Below the pieces are notes generated by a model that was not told the DNA's origin, did no database searches, and was given only the letters and a program-made list of their open reading frames with translations. A program made the position numbers and the translations under genes. Positions 6,394 through 14,779 of a stretch of DNA of 64,000 nt are shown here, piece after piece. Numbering within the stretch: position 1 is the first letter of the stretch; every line of letters starts with the position of its first letter. Source of the DNA: Verrucomicrobiota bacterium (GTDB lineage Bacteria; Verrucomicrobiota; Verrucomicrobiia; Verrucomicrobiales; Akkermansiaceae); NCBI GenBank assembly GCA_017301995.1, contig JAFLEH010000009.1, forward strand, positions 1 through 64,000, written 5' to 3'.

Positions 6394-7422
6394 ATGCTAT
6401 CACGAGTCGCCAACACCCTTTACTGGATGGTCCGCCATGTCGAGCGGGCCGACAACCTCGCGCGTCTGATCGACGTGAACCAGCAGTTGCTGCTAGACCA
6501 CGAGCGGCTGGACAGCGAGCGCCTGCGGGATTTCTGGCAGCCTATCATTCTCAGCACCGGCGATGACGCGATGTTCAACACGCTCTACGACCACGCGGGC
6601 GGGCCGGAAGTGATCCGGTTTCTATCCGACGACACCCGCAATCCGAACAGCATCATCTCATGCATCGGCCAGGCCCGCGAGAACGCCAGGATGGTTAGGG
6701 ACCAGATCTCCGACGAGCTTTGGGAAGCGCTCAACGCGCTCCACCTATTCACCCGCTCGGAGGAAGCCGTCCGGCTCATCGCCGAGGACCCGCCGCGCTA
6801 TTATGAAAACATCCGCCGCTCGTCAGAGACGTTTCTCGGCATCGCCGCGGCCACCATGGCGCGCAACGAGGCGTGGGATTTCATGGACCTGGGCCGCCAT
6901 CTGGAACGGGCCGACAAAACCACGCGGTTTCTCGATGTGGTGAACTACCTGCCGATCGCCGAGGGCGGCGGCGAACCCGGCGCGCTGCATTGGTCGGCCA
7001 TCTTGCGGTCCTGTGGCGCTCTGGGAGCGTTCCGCGTGGGCGGGCGCGCGCCCGACGCCCGCGGAGTGGCGGATTTCCTGATCTTTTCCCGCGAGTTTCC
7101 GCGGGCGGTGCGCTATTGCGTGGAACGCGTGGACGCCTCGCTCCACCGCATCTCCGGCACGCCGCGCGGGATGTTCGCCAATGAGGCCGAACGCGAGGCG
7201 GGGCGTTTGTTAGCGGAACTCAACTTCGGTACGCTGGACGATGCCTTTGCCGAGGGACTCCACACCTATCTGGACACGTTGCAGGATCGGTTCAACCGGA
7301 TCGGCGACGCGATTTTCGAAACCTATGTGCTGTTGCCGGAGCGCGCCGTCGCGCCGCCGGGTTCGGAGTCGCGTTCGCTCGCGGAACTCTCCACATGGCA
7401 AATGCAGCAGCAGCAGCAATGA
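6394..7422 (+). CDS. Alpha-E domain protein
   Basis: 342 residues. The opening MLSRVANTLYWMVRHVERAD is diagnostic for the alpha-E (DUF403) family: SRVAxxLYWMxRxxERAxN, repeated later as FMDLGRHLERADKTTRFLD. The protein is all-alpha. Family members are found fused to or beside circularly permuted ATP-grasp and transglutaminase proteins and are proposed to act with them in making or modifying a peptide; the biochemistry is undetermined. It starts 9 bp after the ATP-grasp stop and overlaps the transglutaminase start (ATGA, 7419-7422), so the three are translationally coupled. The C-terminus ends in a poly-Gln run encoded by a CAG repeat (about 7404-7418), which may be variable. Confidence 0.92.
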   Translation: MLSRVANTLYWMVRHVERADNLARLIDVNQQLLLDHERLDSERLRDFWQPIILSTGDDAMFNTLYDHAGGPEVIRFLSDDTRNPNSIISCIGQARENARMVRDQISDELWEALNALHLFTRSEEAVRLIAEDPPRYYENIRRSSETFLGIAAATMARNEAWDFMDLGRHLERADKTTRFLDVVNYLPIAEGGGEPGALHWSAILRSCGALGAFRVGGRAPDARGVADFLIFSREFPRAVRYCVERVDASLHRISGTPRGMFANEAEREAGRLLAELNFGTLDDAFAEGLHTYLDTLQDRFNRIGDAIFETYVLLPERAVAPPGSESRSLAELSTWQMQQQQQ

Positions 7423-8294
7423 CCGGTCCCATGCCCGCATCCGCCTCCGGCACGCGCCTTTCGGTGGTCCACCGCACCGTGTTCCACTACGGATCGCCGG
7501 TGACCGACAGCCTCAACACGGTGCATCTGGAGCCGCGGCGGTTTCCCTATCAGAAGACCCTGTCGTCGCTGGTCCGCGTGCTGCCGGCCACCCGCTTGCG
7601 TCGGTTTGAGGATCTGTTTCACAATCCGACCCATCATTTCGAGTTGCTGGAGCCGCATTCGCGGTTGGAAATCGTGAGCCATCTGAAGGTTCACAATCTC
7701 CCGCTGGCGATCCCCCCGGATAGTCTAACCGCCACCGGCGGGGAATACGCGGAAACGGCCACCCGCGAGCGGATCTGGCCGTATTTGCAGGAAAGCAGCC
7801 GTGTTTCGAAATCGCCGGACGTGTGGCGGCAGGCGGTGGATGTCACCGCCGGGCTGGAACCGGTCTTCGAACGGGCGCGGGCGATGATGGAGTGGATCCA
7901 CGGCGGATTTGTCTATCAACCCGGCGCAACCGGCGTGAAAGCCCACGTGGAGGAATCGTTCGCGCTGCGCCGCGGCGTCTGCCAGGACTTCACCCATGTG
8001 ATGCTCGCCATGTGCCGCGCCGTGGGACTGCCGGCCCGCTACGCGTCGGGATATCTCTACAACGGCCCGCTCGATTCTCTGGTCGGCGCCCAGGCGTCCC
8101 ACGCGTGGTGCGAGGTCTATCTGCCAGGCTGCGGATGGATCGGCTTCGATCCCACCAACAACACGCTTGCCGACGAACGCTACGTCAAGGTTGCGGTCGG
8201 CCGCGACTACGACGACGTCGCGCCGGTGGTGGGCACCTACCACGGCACCGGCCACTGCCGGTTGGAAGTGAGCGTGGCGGTGGAGAAGATCTGA
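7419..8294 (+). CDS. Transglutaminase-like cysteine peptidase (operon partner)
   Basis: 291 residues; ATG 7419 overlaps the preceding stop. An N-terminal beta domain (VVHRTVFHYGSPVTDSLNTV) is followed by the transglutaminase core. C188 lies in RRGVCQDFTHVML, H228 in ASHAWCEVYLP and D244 in GFDPTNN, giving a complete Cys-His-Asp triad. No signal peptide is seen, so it probably acts in the cytosol on the product or substrate of the ATP-grasp enzyme, as a peptidase, amidase or cross-linker. It is the last gene of the trio. A cluster of palindromic repeats begins 20 bp after the stop and might act as a transcript 3' end. Confidence 0.93.
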   Translation: MTGPMPASASGTRLSVVHRTVFHYGSPVTDSLNTVHLEPRRFPYQKTLSSLVRVLPATRLRRFEDLFHNPTHHFELLEPHSRLEIVSHLKVHNLPLAIPPDSLTATGGEYAETATRERIWPYLQESSRVSKSPDVWRQAVDVTAGLEPVFERARAMMEWIHGGFVYQPGATGVKAHVEESFALRRGVCQDFTHVMLAMCRAVGLPARYASGYLYNGPLDSLVGAQASHAWCEVYLPGCGWIGFDPTNNTLADERYVKVAVGRDYDDVAPVVGTYHGTGHCRLEVSVAVEKI

Positions 8295-8314
8295 CGCATC
8301 CAGACCGACCCGCC

Positions 8315-8826
8315 GGTGGCGCGCTCTCGCAAAGGTGGCGCGCTCTCGCCGAGAGCGCATGAGAATGAAGCGGCGAATGACCGCTGCGAAGCTCCACTTA
8401 TTCTCATCCCATTCTCCTGCGGCCCCGGCGGTGCCGCGCTACCTTTCATGCGCTCTCGCCGGTGGCGCGCTCTCGCAAAGGTGGCGCGCTCTCGCAAAGG
8501 TGGCGCGCTCTCGCCGAGAGCGCATGAGAATGAACCGGCGAATGACCGACTGCGAAGCTCCACTCATTCTCATCTCATTCGCATGCGGCCCCGGCGGTGC
8601 CGCGCTACCTTTGCGGCCCCGGCGGTGCCGCGCTACCTGGCATTCCATTCTCCTCCCAAAGGTGGCGCGCTCTCGCCGAGAGCGCATGAGAATGAAGCGG
8701 CGAATGACCGACTGCGAAGCTCCACTCATTCTCATCTCATTCGCATGCGGCCCCAGCGGTGCCGCGCTACCTGGCCACTTATTCTCATCCCATTCTCCTG
8801 CGGCCCCGGCGGTGCCGCGCTACCCG
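8315..8826. repeat. Cluster of nested palindromic repeats
   Basis: GGTGGCGCGCTCTCGC occurs six times (8315, 8334, 8461, 8480, 8499, 8661). Adjacent copies are spaced 19 bp by an AAA linker. Three copies extend into a perfect hairpin GCGCTCTCG-C-CGAGAGCGC (for example 8340-8358) followed by ATGAGAATGA. About 40 bp later TCATTCTCAT returns as its complement. A second palindrome, GCGGCCCCGGCGGTGCCGC followed by GCTACC, occurs about five times (first near 8421, last near 8801). Open frames here on both strands are repeat artefacts. The layout suggests repeated insertion of one small palindromic element into copies of itself. Confidence 0.85.
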
Positions 8827-8915
8827 GCTCCGCATCCGCTTGCGCAAAAGGTTCCGCTTCACCCTTGAGGGTCCTGTCCCGTTCCGCGTACCAGGAACGT
8901 TGCGTCAGCGGCACG

Positions 8916-8947
8916 AAAAAGGGGAAGCGGTTAGGCTCCCCCTTTTC
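8916..8947 (-). terminator. Rho-independent terminator of the ssb operon
   Basis: On the - strand AAAAGGGGGAGC, loop CTAACC, GCTTCCCCTTTTT forms a strong stem with a T-run, 23 bp after the ssb stop. The A-run on the other side makes it potentially bidirectional. Confidence 0.85.
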
Positions 8948-8969
8948 AAAAATTCCTATCCGTTCGAGA

Positions 8970-9458
8970 TCAGAACGGGATTTCGTCGTCTTCGCGGAAA
9001 TCGTCCGGCGGGGCGGCGGAGCCACCCTGCGGCGGACCTGAGGGACGCTGTTGTTGGGGCGCGGGGCGCGACGACGGTTGCGGCGGACCGGCGTGGCCAC
9101 CACCACCGCCTCCGTTGCCGCCTTTGCCGTCGGGCAGGAACTGCAGCGCCTCGCCGATGACCTTGAGTTTGCTGCGTTTCTTGCCGGTTTCCTTGTCGTC
9201 CCAGGTATCCATCTGGAGGCGTCCCTCGATGTAGGCCATGCGGCCTTTGCCGAGATATTGTTGGGCGAGTTCCGCCTGGCGGCCCCACAGGGTCACTTCC
9301 ACGAAAACCGTTTCCTCCTGGCGGACGTTCTGTTCATTGGTCCAGACGCGGTTGATCGCGAGGCCGATGTCCGCGACGGCGGTGCCTTTGGGGGTGTAGC
9401 GCAGCTCGGGGTCCCGGGTGAGGTTGCCGATCAGCATGACTTTGTTCAGATTGGCCAT
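8970..9458 (-). CDS. ssb: Single-stranded DNA-binding protein
   Basis: 162 residues. The OB fold starts MANLNKVMLIGNLTRDPELR and continues with TLWGRQAELAQQYLGKG and YIEGRLQMDTW, a standard bacterial SSB. A Gly-rich, then Pro/Gln-rich linker (about 112-150) leads to the acidic tip DDEIPF, which docks partner proteins such as RecQ, PriA and exonuclease I. It binds ssDNA as a homotetramer in replication and repair. It is the last gene of a - strand run, 67 bp after rpsF, and is followed by a clear terminator. In many bacteria ssb lies beside rpsF, as here, but rpsR, often the next gene, is absent. Confidence 0.97.
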   Translation of the reverse strand: MANLNKVMLIGNLTRDPELRYTPKGTAVADIGLAINRVWTNEQNVRQEETVFVEVTLWGRQAELAQQYLGKGRMAYIEGRLQMDTWDDKETGKKRSKLKVIGEALQFLPDGKGGNGGGGGGHAGPPQPSSRPAPQQQRPSGPPQGGSAAPPDDFREDDEIPF

Positions 9459-9525
9459 AGCGGAGGAAATACAGGGGGTTTTTCGGAAAGCGTCAAGAAA
9501 AAATGTTCAGATGAACAAATTTTCC

Positions 9526-9813
9526 TCAGGCGATGCGCTGGAAGTGCTGGAGGTGGACCTTGGTGTTGAGGTGCAGGCGCGCCTGGACCTTGGCCACCAT
9601 GTCCGGGGAACCGGAGATGTGATAGTTCACGTAATGGCCGGCCTCGAGGTGGCGGGCGTTGTAGGCGAATTGGCGGCGGCCCATTTGGACAACCTTGTCG
9701 ATCTTGCCTCCTTCGGCTTCGATTTCCTTCGCAACGGAGCTGACGAGTTCATCGACGGTGCCGTCTAGGGACTTGGTGTTAAGGACGATCAGGCCTTGGT
9801 ATTTGCGACTCAT
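9526..9813 (-). CDS. rpsF: Small ribosomal subunit protein bS6
   Basis: 95 residues from ATG at 9813 (MSRKYQGLIVLNTKSLDGTV); the longer frame up to 9945 belongs to the pth coding region and was rejected. The S6 fold is recognisable from the opening strand, the KIDKVVQMGRRQFAYNARHL segment and YVNYHISGSPDMV, which match GxRxLAYxI and H/Y-x-xxxF in S6. It binds 16S rRNA with S18 in the platform of the 30S subunit. Its start lies 35 bp inside the end of pth, so translation is coupled. No separate promoter was recognised. Confidence 0.93.
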   Translation of the reverse strand: MSRKYQGLIVLNTKSLDGTVDELVSSVAKEIEAEGGKIDKVVQMGRRQFAYNARHLEAGHYVNYHISGSPDMVAKVQARLHLNTKVHLQHFQRIA

Positions 9814-10402
9814 CGGATTGGGGATTGGGTGGTGGATTGCTTCTGGTGTGATATTGGTTCGCCGCGGCGGCGACGCCTTGGGAACGCGCAAATTGCACCG
9901 CTTCCGCCGCCTTTGCAAGCGTGTTTTCAAAAAGTTCCCGCTCATCCGGGTGGAATTTTCCCAAAACGTGCCCCACCATCTCCCCGGGACCGCTTCCGCC
10001 GATCCCGAATTTCAGCCTCGGAAACGAATCGGTCCCCAAATGCTGGATCAGCGATTTGATCCCGTTGTGGCCGCCGGCGGAGCCTTTTTCCCGGAAACGG
10101 AGCGTCCCAAGGGGCAGCGCCGCGTCGTCGTACACCACCAGCATCCGTTCGGGCGGCCATTTGTAAAAACCCAGCACCTGCTGCACCGCCCGGCCGCTGA
10201 GATTCATGAACGTCTGGGGTTTCACCAGCAGCGTGCCGTCCGCCGGCAGCTTGGCCAGATGGCACTGCCACCGCGGATTCGACTGGAAAACCGCCCCCCC
10301 CGCCGCCGCAAGCCGGTCAAGGACCATGAACCCGACGTTGTGGCGGGTGGCCTCATACTGACGGCCGGGATTGCCCAGCCCCACGATGATCGGAAACGAC
10401 AT
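9779..10402 (-). CDS. pth: Peptidyl-tRNA hydrolase
   Basis: 207 residues from ATG at 10402 (MSFPIIVGLGNPGRQYEATR). Catalytic His lies in RHNVGFMVLD, the substrate-binding motif in KPQTFMNLSG, and VVYDDAALPLG and GSAGGHNGIKS are all present, so the enzyme should be active. It releases tRNA from peptidyl-tRNA that dropped off ribosomes. The C-terminus has an extra Pro/Asn-rich tail of about 20 residues that overlaps the rpsF start by 35 bp. An in-frame extension upstream to 10660 overlaps the preceding gene and has no conserved sequence, so it was not used. Confidence 0.96.
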   Translation of the reverse strand: MSFPIIVGLGNPGRQYEATRHNVGFMVLDRLAAAGGAVFQSNPRWQCHLAKLPADGTLLVKPQTFMNLSGRAVQQVLGFYKWPPERMLVVYDDAALPLGTLRFREKGSAGGHNGIKSLIQHLGTDSFPRLKFGIGGSGPGEMVGHVLGKFHPDERELFENTLAKAAEAVQFARSQGVAAAANQYHTRSNPPPNPQSDESQIPRPDRP

Positions 10403-10476
10403 GCGCGCGGAGCGTAGCGCCGCGCACGGCAATGGAAAGCCGGGATTTCGCCCGTTGGCGATTTCTCCTGCGGCGG

Positions 10477-10947
10477 TTACTTGTCTTTCTTGCCGTCCTT
10501 CGTCGGATCGGGCCGGCCTTCGAGGGCGGCCACCACCTTGATCTCGAAATCGGCCGCCTTTTTCCGGTCCGGCCGCCCGTCGAGTATGGCGAGCACCTTT
10601 TCGCAAGCGGCGTCGGTGACGATCAACTGCGGCTTGCCCTTCATCGCCTTCTGCACGCACAGCGGAATCTTGTCGAGCCCGCGCGTTTCCTGAGGGTCGA
10701 TGTCGATGACGTTGACGTATTTCCGGGGAATCGCCTTTTTCATCGCGTTGTTGTTGGAATCCACATCGGTGCGATGGTTGGGATCGCGGGAGGTCGGATC
10801 GTAGTCCTGCGTGAAGAAAAACGCCACGCCCTTCCCTTTCGCCTCGGCGTCCTTCTTCTCCGATTCGAGACGCCGCTCACTGAAAGCGCCGAAAACCGGC
10901 GCCACCACCGCCACCAGGGCAACCAACAACATCGTTAGGCTTTTCAT
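10477..10947 (-). CDS. Secreted protein of unknown function
   Basis: 156 residues with a signal peptide (MKSLTMLLVALVAVVAPVFG). The mature part begins with a charged helix (ERRLESEKKDAEAKGKG). AFFFTQDYDPTSRDP follows and faintly resembles the first strand and loop of a thioredoxin fold, but no CxxC is present. The region KYVNVIDIDPQE and LIVTDAACEKVLA could form two more alpha/beta units. The end is Lys/Asp-rich. It is the first gene of a - strand set with pth, rpsF and ssb, though the 75-bp gap to pth leaves operon membership open. Confidence 0.6.
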   Translation of the reverse strand: MKSLTMLLVALVAVVAPVFGAFSERRLESEKKDAEAKGKGVAFFFTQDYDPTSRDPNHRTDVDSNNNAMKKAIPRKYVNVIDIDPQETRGLDKIPLCVQKAMKGKPQLIVTDAACEKVLAILDGRPDRKKAADFEIKVVAALEGRPDPTKDGKKDK

Positions 10948-10956
10948 AACGGCCGG

Positions 10957-10985
10957 AGGTTACCGGCCGGACCTTACATTGTCAA
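10957..10985 (-). promoter_or_regulatory. Candidate sigma-70 promoter before the 10947 gene
   Basis: On the - strand TTGACA (10985-10980), 17 bp, then TAACCT (10962-10957). The -35 is perfect and the -10 is weak. The predicted transcript start would fall at or within a few bases of the ATG, implying a leaderless or very short leader. GGCCGG/CCGGCC flanks the -10 and could form an operator. Confidence 0.4.
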
Positions 10986-11534
10986 GCGCCGGAATCGCGA
11001 CCGCGTGAATCGTCCCCGAATTCCCGCCCGATACCGGTCCGGAGTTGCCTTGCGCGCCGGGAGCGGATTGACTCCCTCCATGATCGGTTTGTCCGAAAAG
11101 CCCTGCGCCGGGTTTTTAACCCAAAATCCGAAAATGAAAGGAATCATGTGGTCCCATTTGACCGCTGAAGCGCTGAGTTCCGCTGAAGCCGCTGAAATGG
11201 AGACCAAAAAAATCAGCCGGAAGATGATTCATCTTCCGGTGTCGGCTTTCCGATCAAAGAACACTCAGCGAACCCAGCGGTTTACAGCGTTTCAGCGGTT
11301 AACCCAGTGTCCTAACCACCTTGAACTTCGGGTTTCGGGTTTAACCCCGGGGCCGCCTATCCCGCATGCGACCGCCCGGAATCCGGAAATCGATCCGTCG
11401 CCGACGTACCAAGCGCGCAATCGTGACCATTCCATGACAATCCGCCCGCGCGAGTCCGTCAGAATGACATCCACGCCCGCGCCAAGGAACGTGGGCGTCC
11501 CTCACGCATCCTCAACCTCCTCACCCTAACCACC
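10986..11534. other. Intergenic region with a dispersed repeat and a perfect hairpin
   Basis: No gene is supported. 11162-11345 carries one copy of a dispersed repeat (GCTGAA... GAGACCAAAAAA... TTTC-GATCAAAGAA... CAGCGGTT), also present near 17290-17470 and 49228-49400. Inside it CCGGAAGATGA-T-TCATCTTCCGG (11217-11239) is a perfect 11-bp inverted repeat with a one-base centre. Confidence 0.6.
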
Positions 11535-14345
11535 ATGATCCGCCGACATCTCCCATGCGGACTGAAACCCGCGCTCCTGTTAGCCACCGTCCTTGCCGCG
11601 CTCGCCACCGCCCGCGCCGACGAAACGCCACCTAGCGAATCCCTCCGCCAGGGACTCTATCAGGAGGAGGTCAAACGCGATCCCGAGGCGGCGGCGAAGC
11701 ATTATCAGGAGGTGCTGGAGCAATACGCCAGGCAGCAGGCGGTCGCCGCGACCGCGTTGTTCCGTCTGGCGGAAGTGCGCCGCGGCCAGGGCAAAAACGA
11801 TGACGCCATCAGACTCTATCAACAATTGCTCGCCGGGTTTCCGCAGGCTGCGGCGGAGGGCAAACTGGCGCGCGAACGGCTCACCGAACTCGGTGCCGTG
11901 GAACGGGGGTCCGGCTCCCAGTTCGCGGAAGAGGAAGCCCGGCAAATCGAAGCGTGGGACAAGTGGCTGGCGGAATCGCCCGAACTCGCGCGCAAGTCGG
12001 ACTTGCTGGAAACGGCGGTCCGCAAGAGGTGGATGGACGTGGTGAGACACTTGCTGGAAAAAGGCATGGACCGTCCGCAAGTGGCCGCCGGCCTGACCGC
12101 TGCATCCGGCTACGGGTTTCTTGATTTCGTCAAGTGCATCGTGGAAACCGGCAAGCCCGATACCGGGGCGCTCAATTCCGCGCTTGCGGTTTCCCTTTTC
12201 GCGGAGCCGCCGCATCCCGATGTGGCGCGCTATCTATTGGGACGCGGCGCCAGTCCGGATGCGGTCAACAATGACGGCAATCCGGTCATTGGCAGGGTGG
12301 TTTGGTTGGGCGATGTCGAATTGCTCAAGGAACTGCTCAAACGGGGTGTCAACCTCCATCCAAAGATCACCTTCAAGGCGCGTCACCAAACCGGCCGCCG
12401 GAATCCTTTCACCCCTACCACCAATAAGGAGGAAGAAGTGCCCTATGATCTGATGGGATGGTTCAAGCCGGGGCCCAATGCGCCGGAAATAGCCACATTG
12501 CTGCTGGATGCCGGCCTCAAGGCAGGAACGGGACTCGTATGGGCGTTGGATGCCGTGGCCCGTCTTGACGAAACCGGAGATCTGGTCCGCCGCCTGCTCG
12601 CCCAGCGGCCGGACCATGTGGATGTGGCGGAAATGCCCGACATAACCGAGTGGAAGCCGGCGTCACGGCGCGTATTTCTTGACGAGGTGCTCATCCCGGC
12701 GCTCTCCAAGGAGAAGGGCGTGCTCCTGCTCGATGCCACCACCGGACGGTGGCAGTCTCTAACCAACAATGACAACGCTGTCACCTGGCCTACACTTGAA
12801 GGCTTGCTTTGGCAGAATCTGGAGAAGCTGGTGCCAGATCGCTCCATCTACGAAACAACGGCCGACAGGAAACGGAAGTACAAGACTGTGAATTACTGGC
12901 CCAAGCTCACCGTATTCCAGACATCGGCGGAAGGAATCACTCGCACCGTAGTCCCGCTCAAGAGTGCCGAACCACTTCCCCCGTTGCGGCCGGACATGGT
13001 CATTGAGTTCGACGACGAAGGCGAGCCGTCGGTCAAGTCCCTGATCGAACCCGCTCTCGACTGGCACCTTCGCAAGCGCGTCCGCGTGCCGGTCACCATC
13101 GAGCAGGACGGAAAATCCCGCGAGATGACAATGTGCGGCAATCTGCTGGTGTTTGATCCGACCTCCGCGGAGATACCATTGCTCAACATCGGCGCGCTTG
13201 CCAGGATGTTTTTGCCCAGGCAATCGGTGGACGGCGACCTGGCACTCAAAAGTGGCACTATCTTCACCATCCTCCGCAAGGACGGCCGCGAGTTGCGCCT
13301 GGATGCGGGCGACGAGAATAGCAGTTCGTTCATCCCGACGGATGTGGTCACCCGATCCTATCTTCAGGCGGGCGACCGTTTGATCATTCCACAAGCCGAT
13401 TGGGAGCTGATGCGCACCCCCGTCACGACCGGGGAACATCTGCCGCCGATCCGGGTGGCCGTCCCGGAGTGGTCCTTTCATCGCAGCTATTTCATGGGAG
13501 TGAAAAATATGCCCACGCCGCCGCAGACGCCAGCCTTATCCCGCTCCCCCCGCCCCTCCGAACGGACCCCAACCGCTATCCAAAAGGCGCCGCCGCCATC
13601 ATACCCACCGCCTACGCTGTTCGAACTCCTCGCGGATGTGCTGTCCCCGGAGCTCGACCGCTTTGTCGAGGATCGCAAGCTCGGCGATGACGACCTCTTC
13701 GCGACTCTGGCAACGGAAAGCAGTTGGTCGTTCAGTGTGGTTCTTCCGCATCCGGATTTTTCGAGCGTCCTTATCAAACGGCCCAAGGACGGCGGCGGCG
13801 AGACCGTGCTCAAGGTGGATCTAACCCCAATCATCGCCCGCTGCCAGGATGACACCGACCCCGCGGAAATCCGCAAGGCCGATGTACCGCTGCTGCCCGG
13901 CGACACCATGGAGTTCTCGCTGCGCGCCGACAAACCGTCCCAACCCTGGACCGGCCTCAGCCCGGCCGAGGAGCGGCTGTTCCGCAAAGCGATAGGCGGA
14001 AAAATCACATTGCGCGAACCCGATGGCGTGATCCATGACTTCGATCTGGTCTATCAACAGCCCGCCTGGCGCGCGACGCCCGCCGGATTACTGCCCTTCG
14101 CACCGGAAACAGGATCGCCTTCGACCCGCGCGAGCCGCGTCCGGTTTCCACAACGGTCAACCGGCGGCATATTCCGCGATGAGGCCACGATTGACGGTGC
14201 TTCGTTCCTCCGCGAGGGCGACCGGATGCGGGTGGATTTCTACGACCATGCCACCGCGAGAGTCAGGTCATCCGGCCAGATCCCCAACCGCCGCGTTCCA
14301 AAAGTGCTCGACATCCCGAGCGAGCGCGGGCGTCCCGCGCGCTAA
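11535..14345 (+). CDS. Large secreted TPR / ankyrin-like protein with SLBB-like C-terminal part
   Basis: 936 residues. A signal peptide ends near residue 29 (TARADE). Residues about 35-120 form a YbgF-like TPR unit (EAAAKHYQEVLEQYARQQAV, later IRLYQQLLAGFP). From about 150 to 330 there are ankyrin-type helices with spaced LLEKGMD, CIVETGKPD, YLLGRGASPDAVNNDGNPVI and LLKRGVNLHPK, the beta-hairpin Gly-x-x/Asn pattern being visible. Around 560-640 the stretch RKDGRELRLDAGD to LQAGDRLIIP resembles SLBB/capsule-export beta-grasp domains, and a similar LLPGDTMEF recurs near 790. It is probably a periplasmic scaffold. No catalytic motif was seen. No Shine-Dalgarno is present; the start is preceded by CCTAACCACC. 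Confidence 0.7.
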   Translation: MIRRHLPCGLKPALLLATVLAALATARADETPPSESLRQGLYQEEVKRDPEAAAKHYQEVLEQYARQQAVAATALFRLAEVRRGQGKNDDAIRLYQQLLAGFPQAAAEGKLARERLTELGAVERGSGSQFAEEEARQIEAWDKWLAESPELARKSDLLETAVRKRWMDVVRHLLEKGMDRPQVAAGLTAASGYGFLDFVKCIVETGKPDTGALNSALAVSLFAEPPHPDVARYLLGRGASPDAVNNDGNPVIGRVVWLGDVELLKELLKRGVNLHPKITFKARHQTGRRNPFTPTTNKEEEVPYDLMGWFKPGPNAPEIATLLLDAGLKAGTGLVWALDAVARLDETGDLVRRLLAQRPDHVDVAEMPDITEWKPASRRVFLDEVLIPALSKEKGVLLLDATTGRWQSLTNNDNAVTWPTLEGLLWQNLEKLVPDRSIYETTADRKRKYKTVNYWPKLTVFQTSAEGITRTVVPLKSAEPLPPLRPDMVIEFDDEGEPSVKSLIEPALDWHLRKRVRVPVTIEQDGKSREMTMCGNLLVFDPTSAEIPLLNIGALARMFLPRQSVDGDLALKSGTIFTILRKDGRELRLDAGDENSSSFIPTDVVTRSYLQAGDRLIIPQADWELMRTPVTTGEHLPPIRVAVPEWSFHRSYFMGVKNMPTPPQTPALSRSPRPSERTPTAIQKAPPPSYPPPTLFELLADVLSPELDRFVEDRKLGDDDLFATLATESSWSFSVVLPHPDFSSVLIKRPKDGGGETVLKVDLTPIIARCQDDTDPAEIRKADVPLLPGDTMEFSLRADKPSQPWTGLSPAEERLFRKAIGGKITLREPDGVIHDFDLVYQQPAWRATPAGLLPFAPETGSPSTRASRVRFPQRSTGGIFRDEATIDGASFLREGDRMRVDFYDHATARVRSSGQIPNRRVPKVLDIPSERGRPAR

Positions 14346-14357
14346 CCGTTCCGCCTG

Positions 14358-14420
14358 CCACTTCAACTTCCTCATCCTAACCACCATGATCCGCCGCCAT
14401 CTCCCATGCGGACTGCATAG
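14358..14420 (+). repeat. Duplicated start region of the 11535 gene
   Basis: CCTAACCACCATGATCCGCC and the next 26 bases repeat the leader and first ten codons of the 11535 gene (11525-11567), with two or three mismatches. The copied frame continues into unrelated, proline-rich sequence, so this is a duplication scar and not a gene start. Confidence 0.7.
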
Positions 14421-14509
14421 ACCCCACCCACACCCACCGACCCCCCGCGCCGCGCGTCCGCCCGGAGTCCACAGTTGCGCTGCCGGAGGGAAGATGCTTC
14501 ATTTTCCCC

Positions 14510-14779
14510 GTGAAGGAATTGTCCGAGCACCTGTTCTGGGATGTGCGGCGGGATGGCGTCGATATGGAACGCCATGCCGTGTGGCTGGCCAGACGCGTGC
14601 TGGAATACGGCCATTGGTCCGATTGGCAGGCTTTGGTCGCATACTATGGGAAAGATCGTCTGGCAGGCATCGTGGTGGAAATCCGTTCGCTCAGACCCCG
14701 TGCGTTTGCCTTCTGCCGCGCTTGGTTCCAACTGCCCGCCACCGCATTCCGATGCTCCACGACACCGCCGTTTCCCTAG
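14510..14779 (+). CDS. DUF6922-like antitoxin-type protein
   Basis: 89 residues from GTG 14510, with GGAGG about 20 bp upstream. The pattern HLFWDV, DMERHAVWLARRVLEYGHW, W-QALVAYYGKDRL and IRSLRPRAFAFCRAWF matches what I know of DUF6922, a short helical family usually encoded just upstream of an AbiEii-type nucleotidyltransferase. There it is thought to be the antitoxin. The partner here is reduced to a 19-codon stub overlapping this gene's end (14752-14811). An intact antitoxin without toxin suggests a decayed module. The last ten residues (RCSTTPPFP) may lie past the natural end. Confidence 0.55.
   Translation: MKELSEHLFWDVRRDGVDMERHAVWLARRVLEYGHWSDWQALVAYYGKDRLAGIVVEIRSLRPRAFAFCRAWFQLPATAFRCSTTPPFP

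Noticed and set aside
8316..9041. Open frames across the palindromic repeat cluster
   Set aside because: Their 'protein' repeats (ARSRRERMRM...) only reflect the DNA repeats and occur on both strands.
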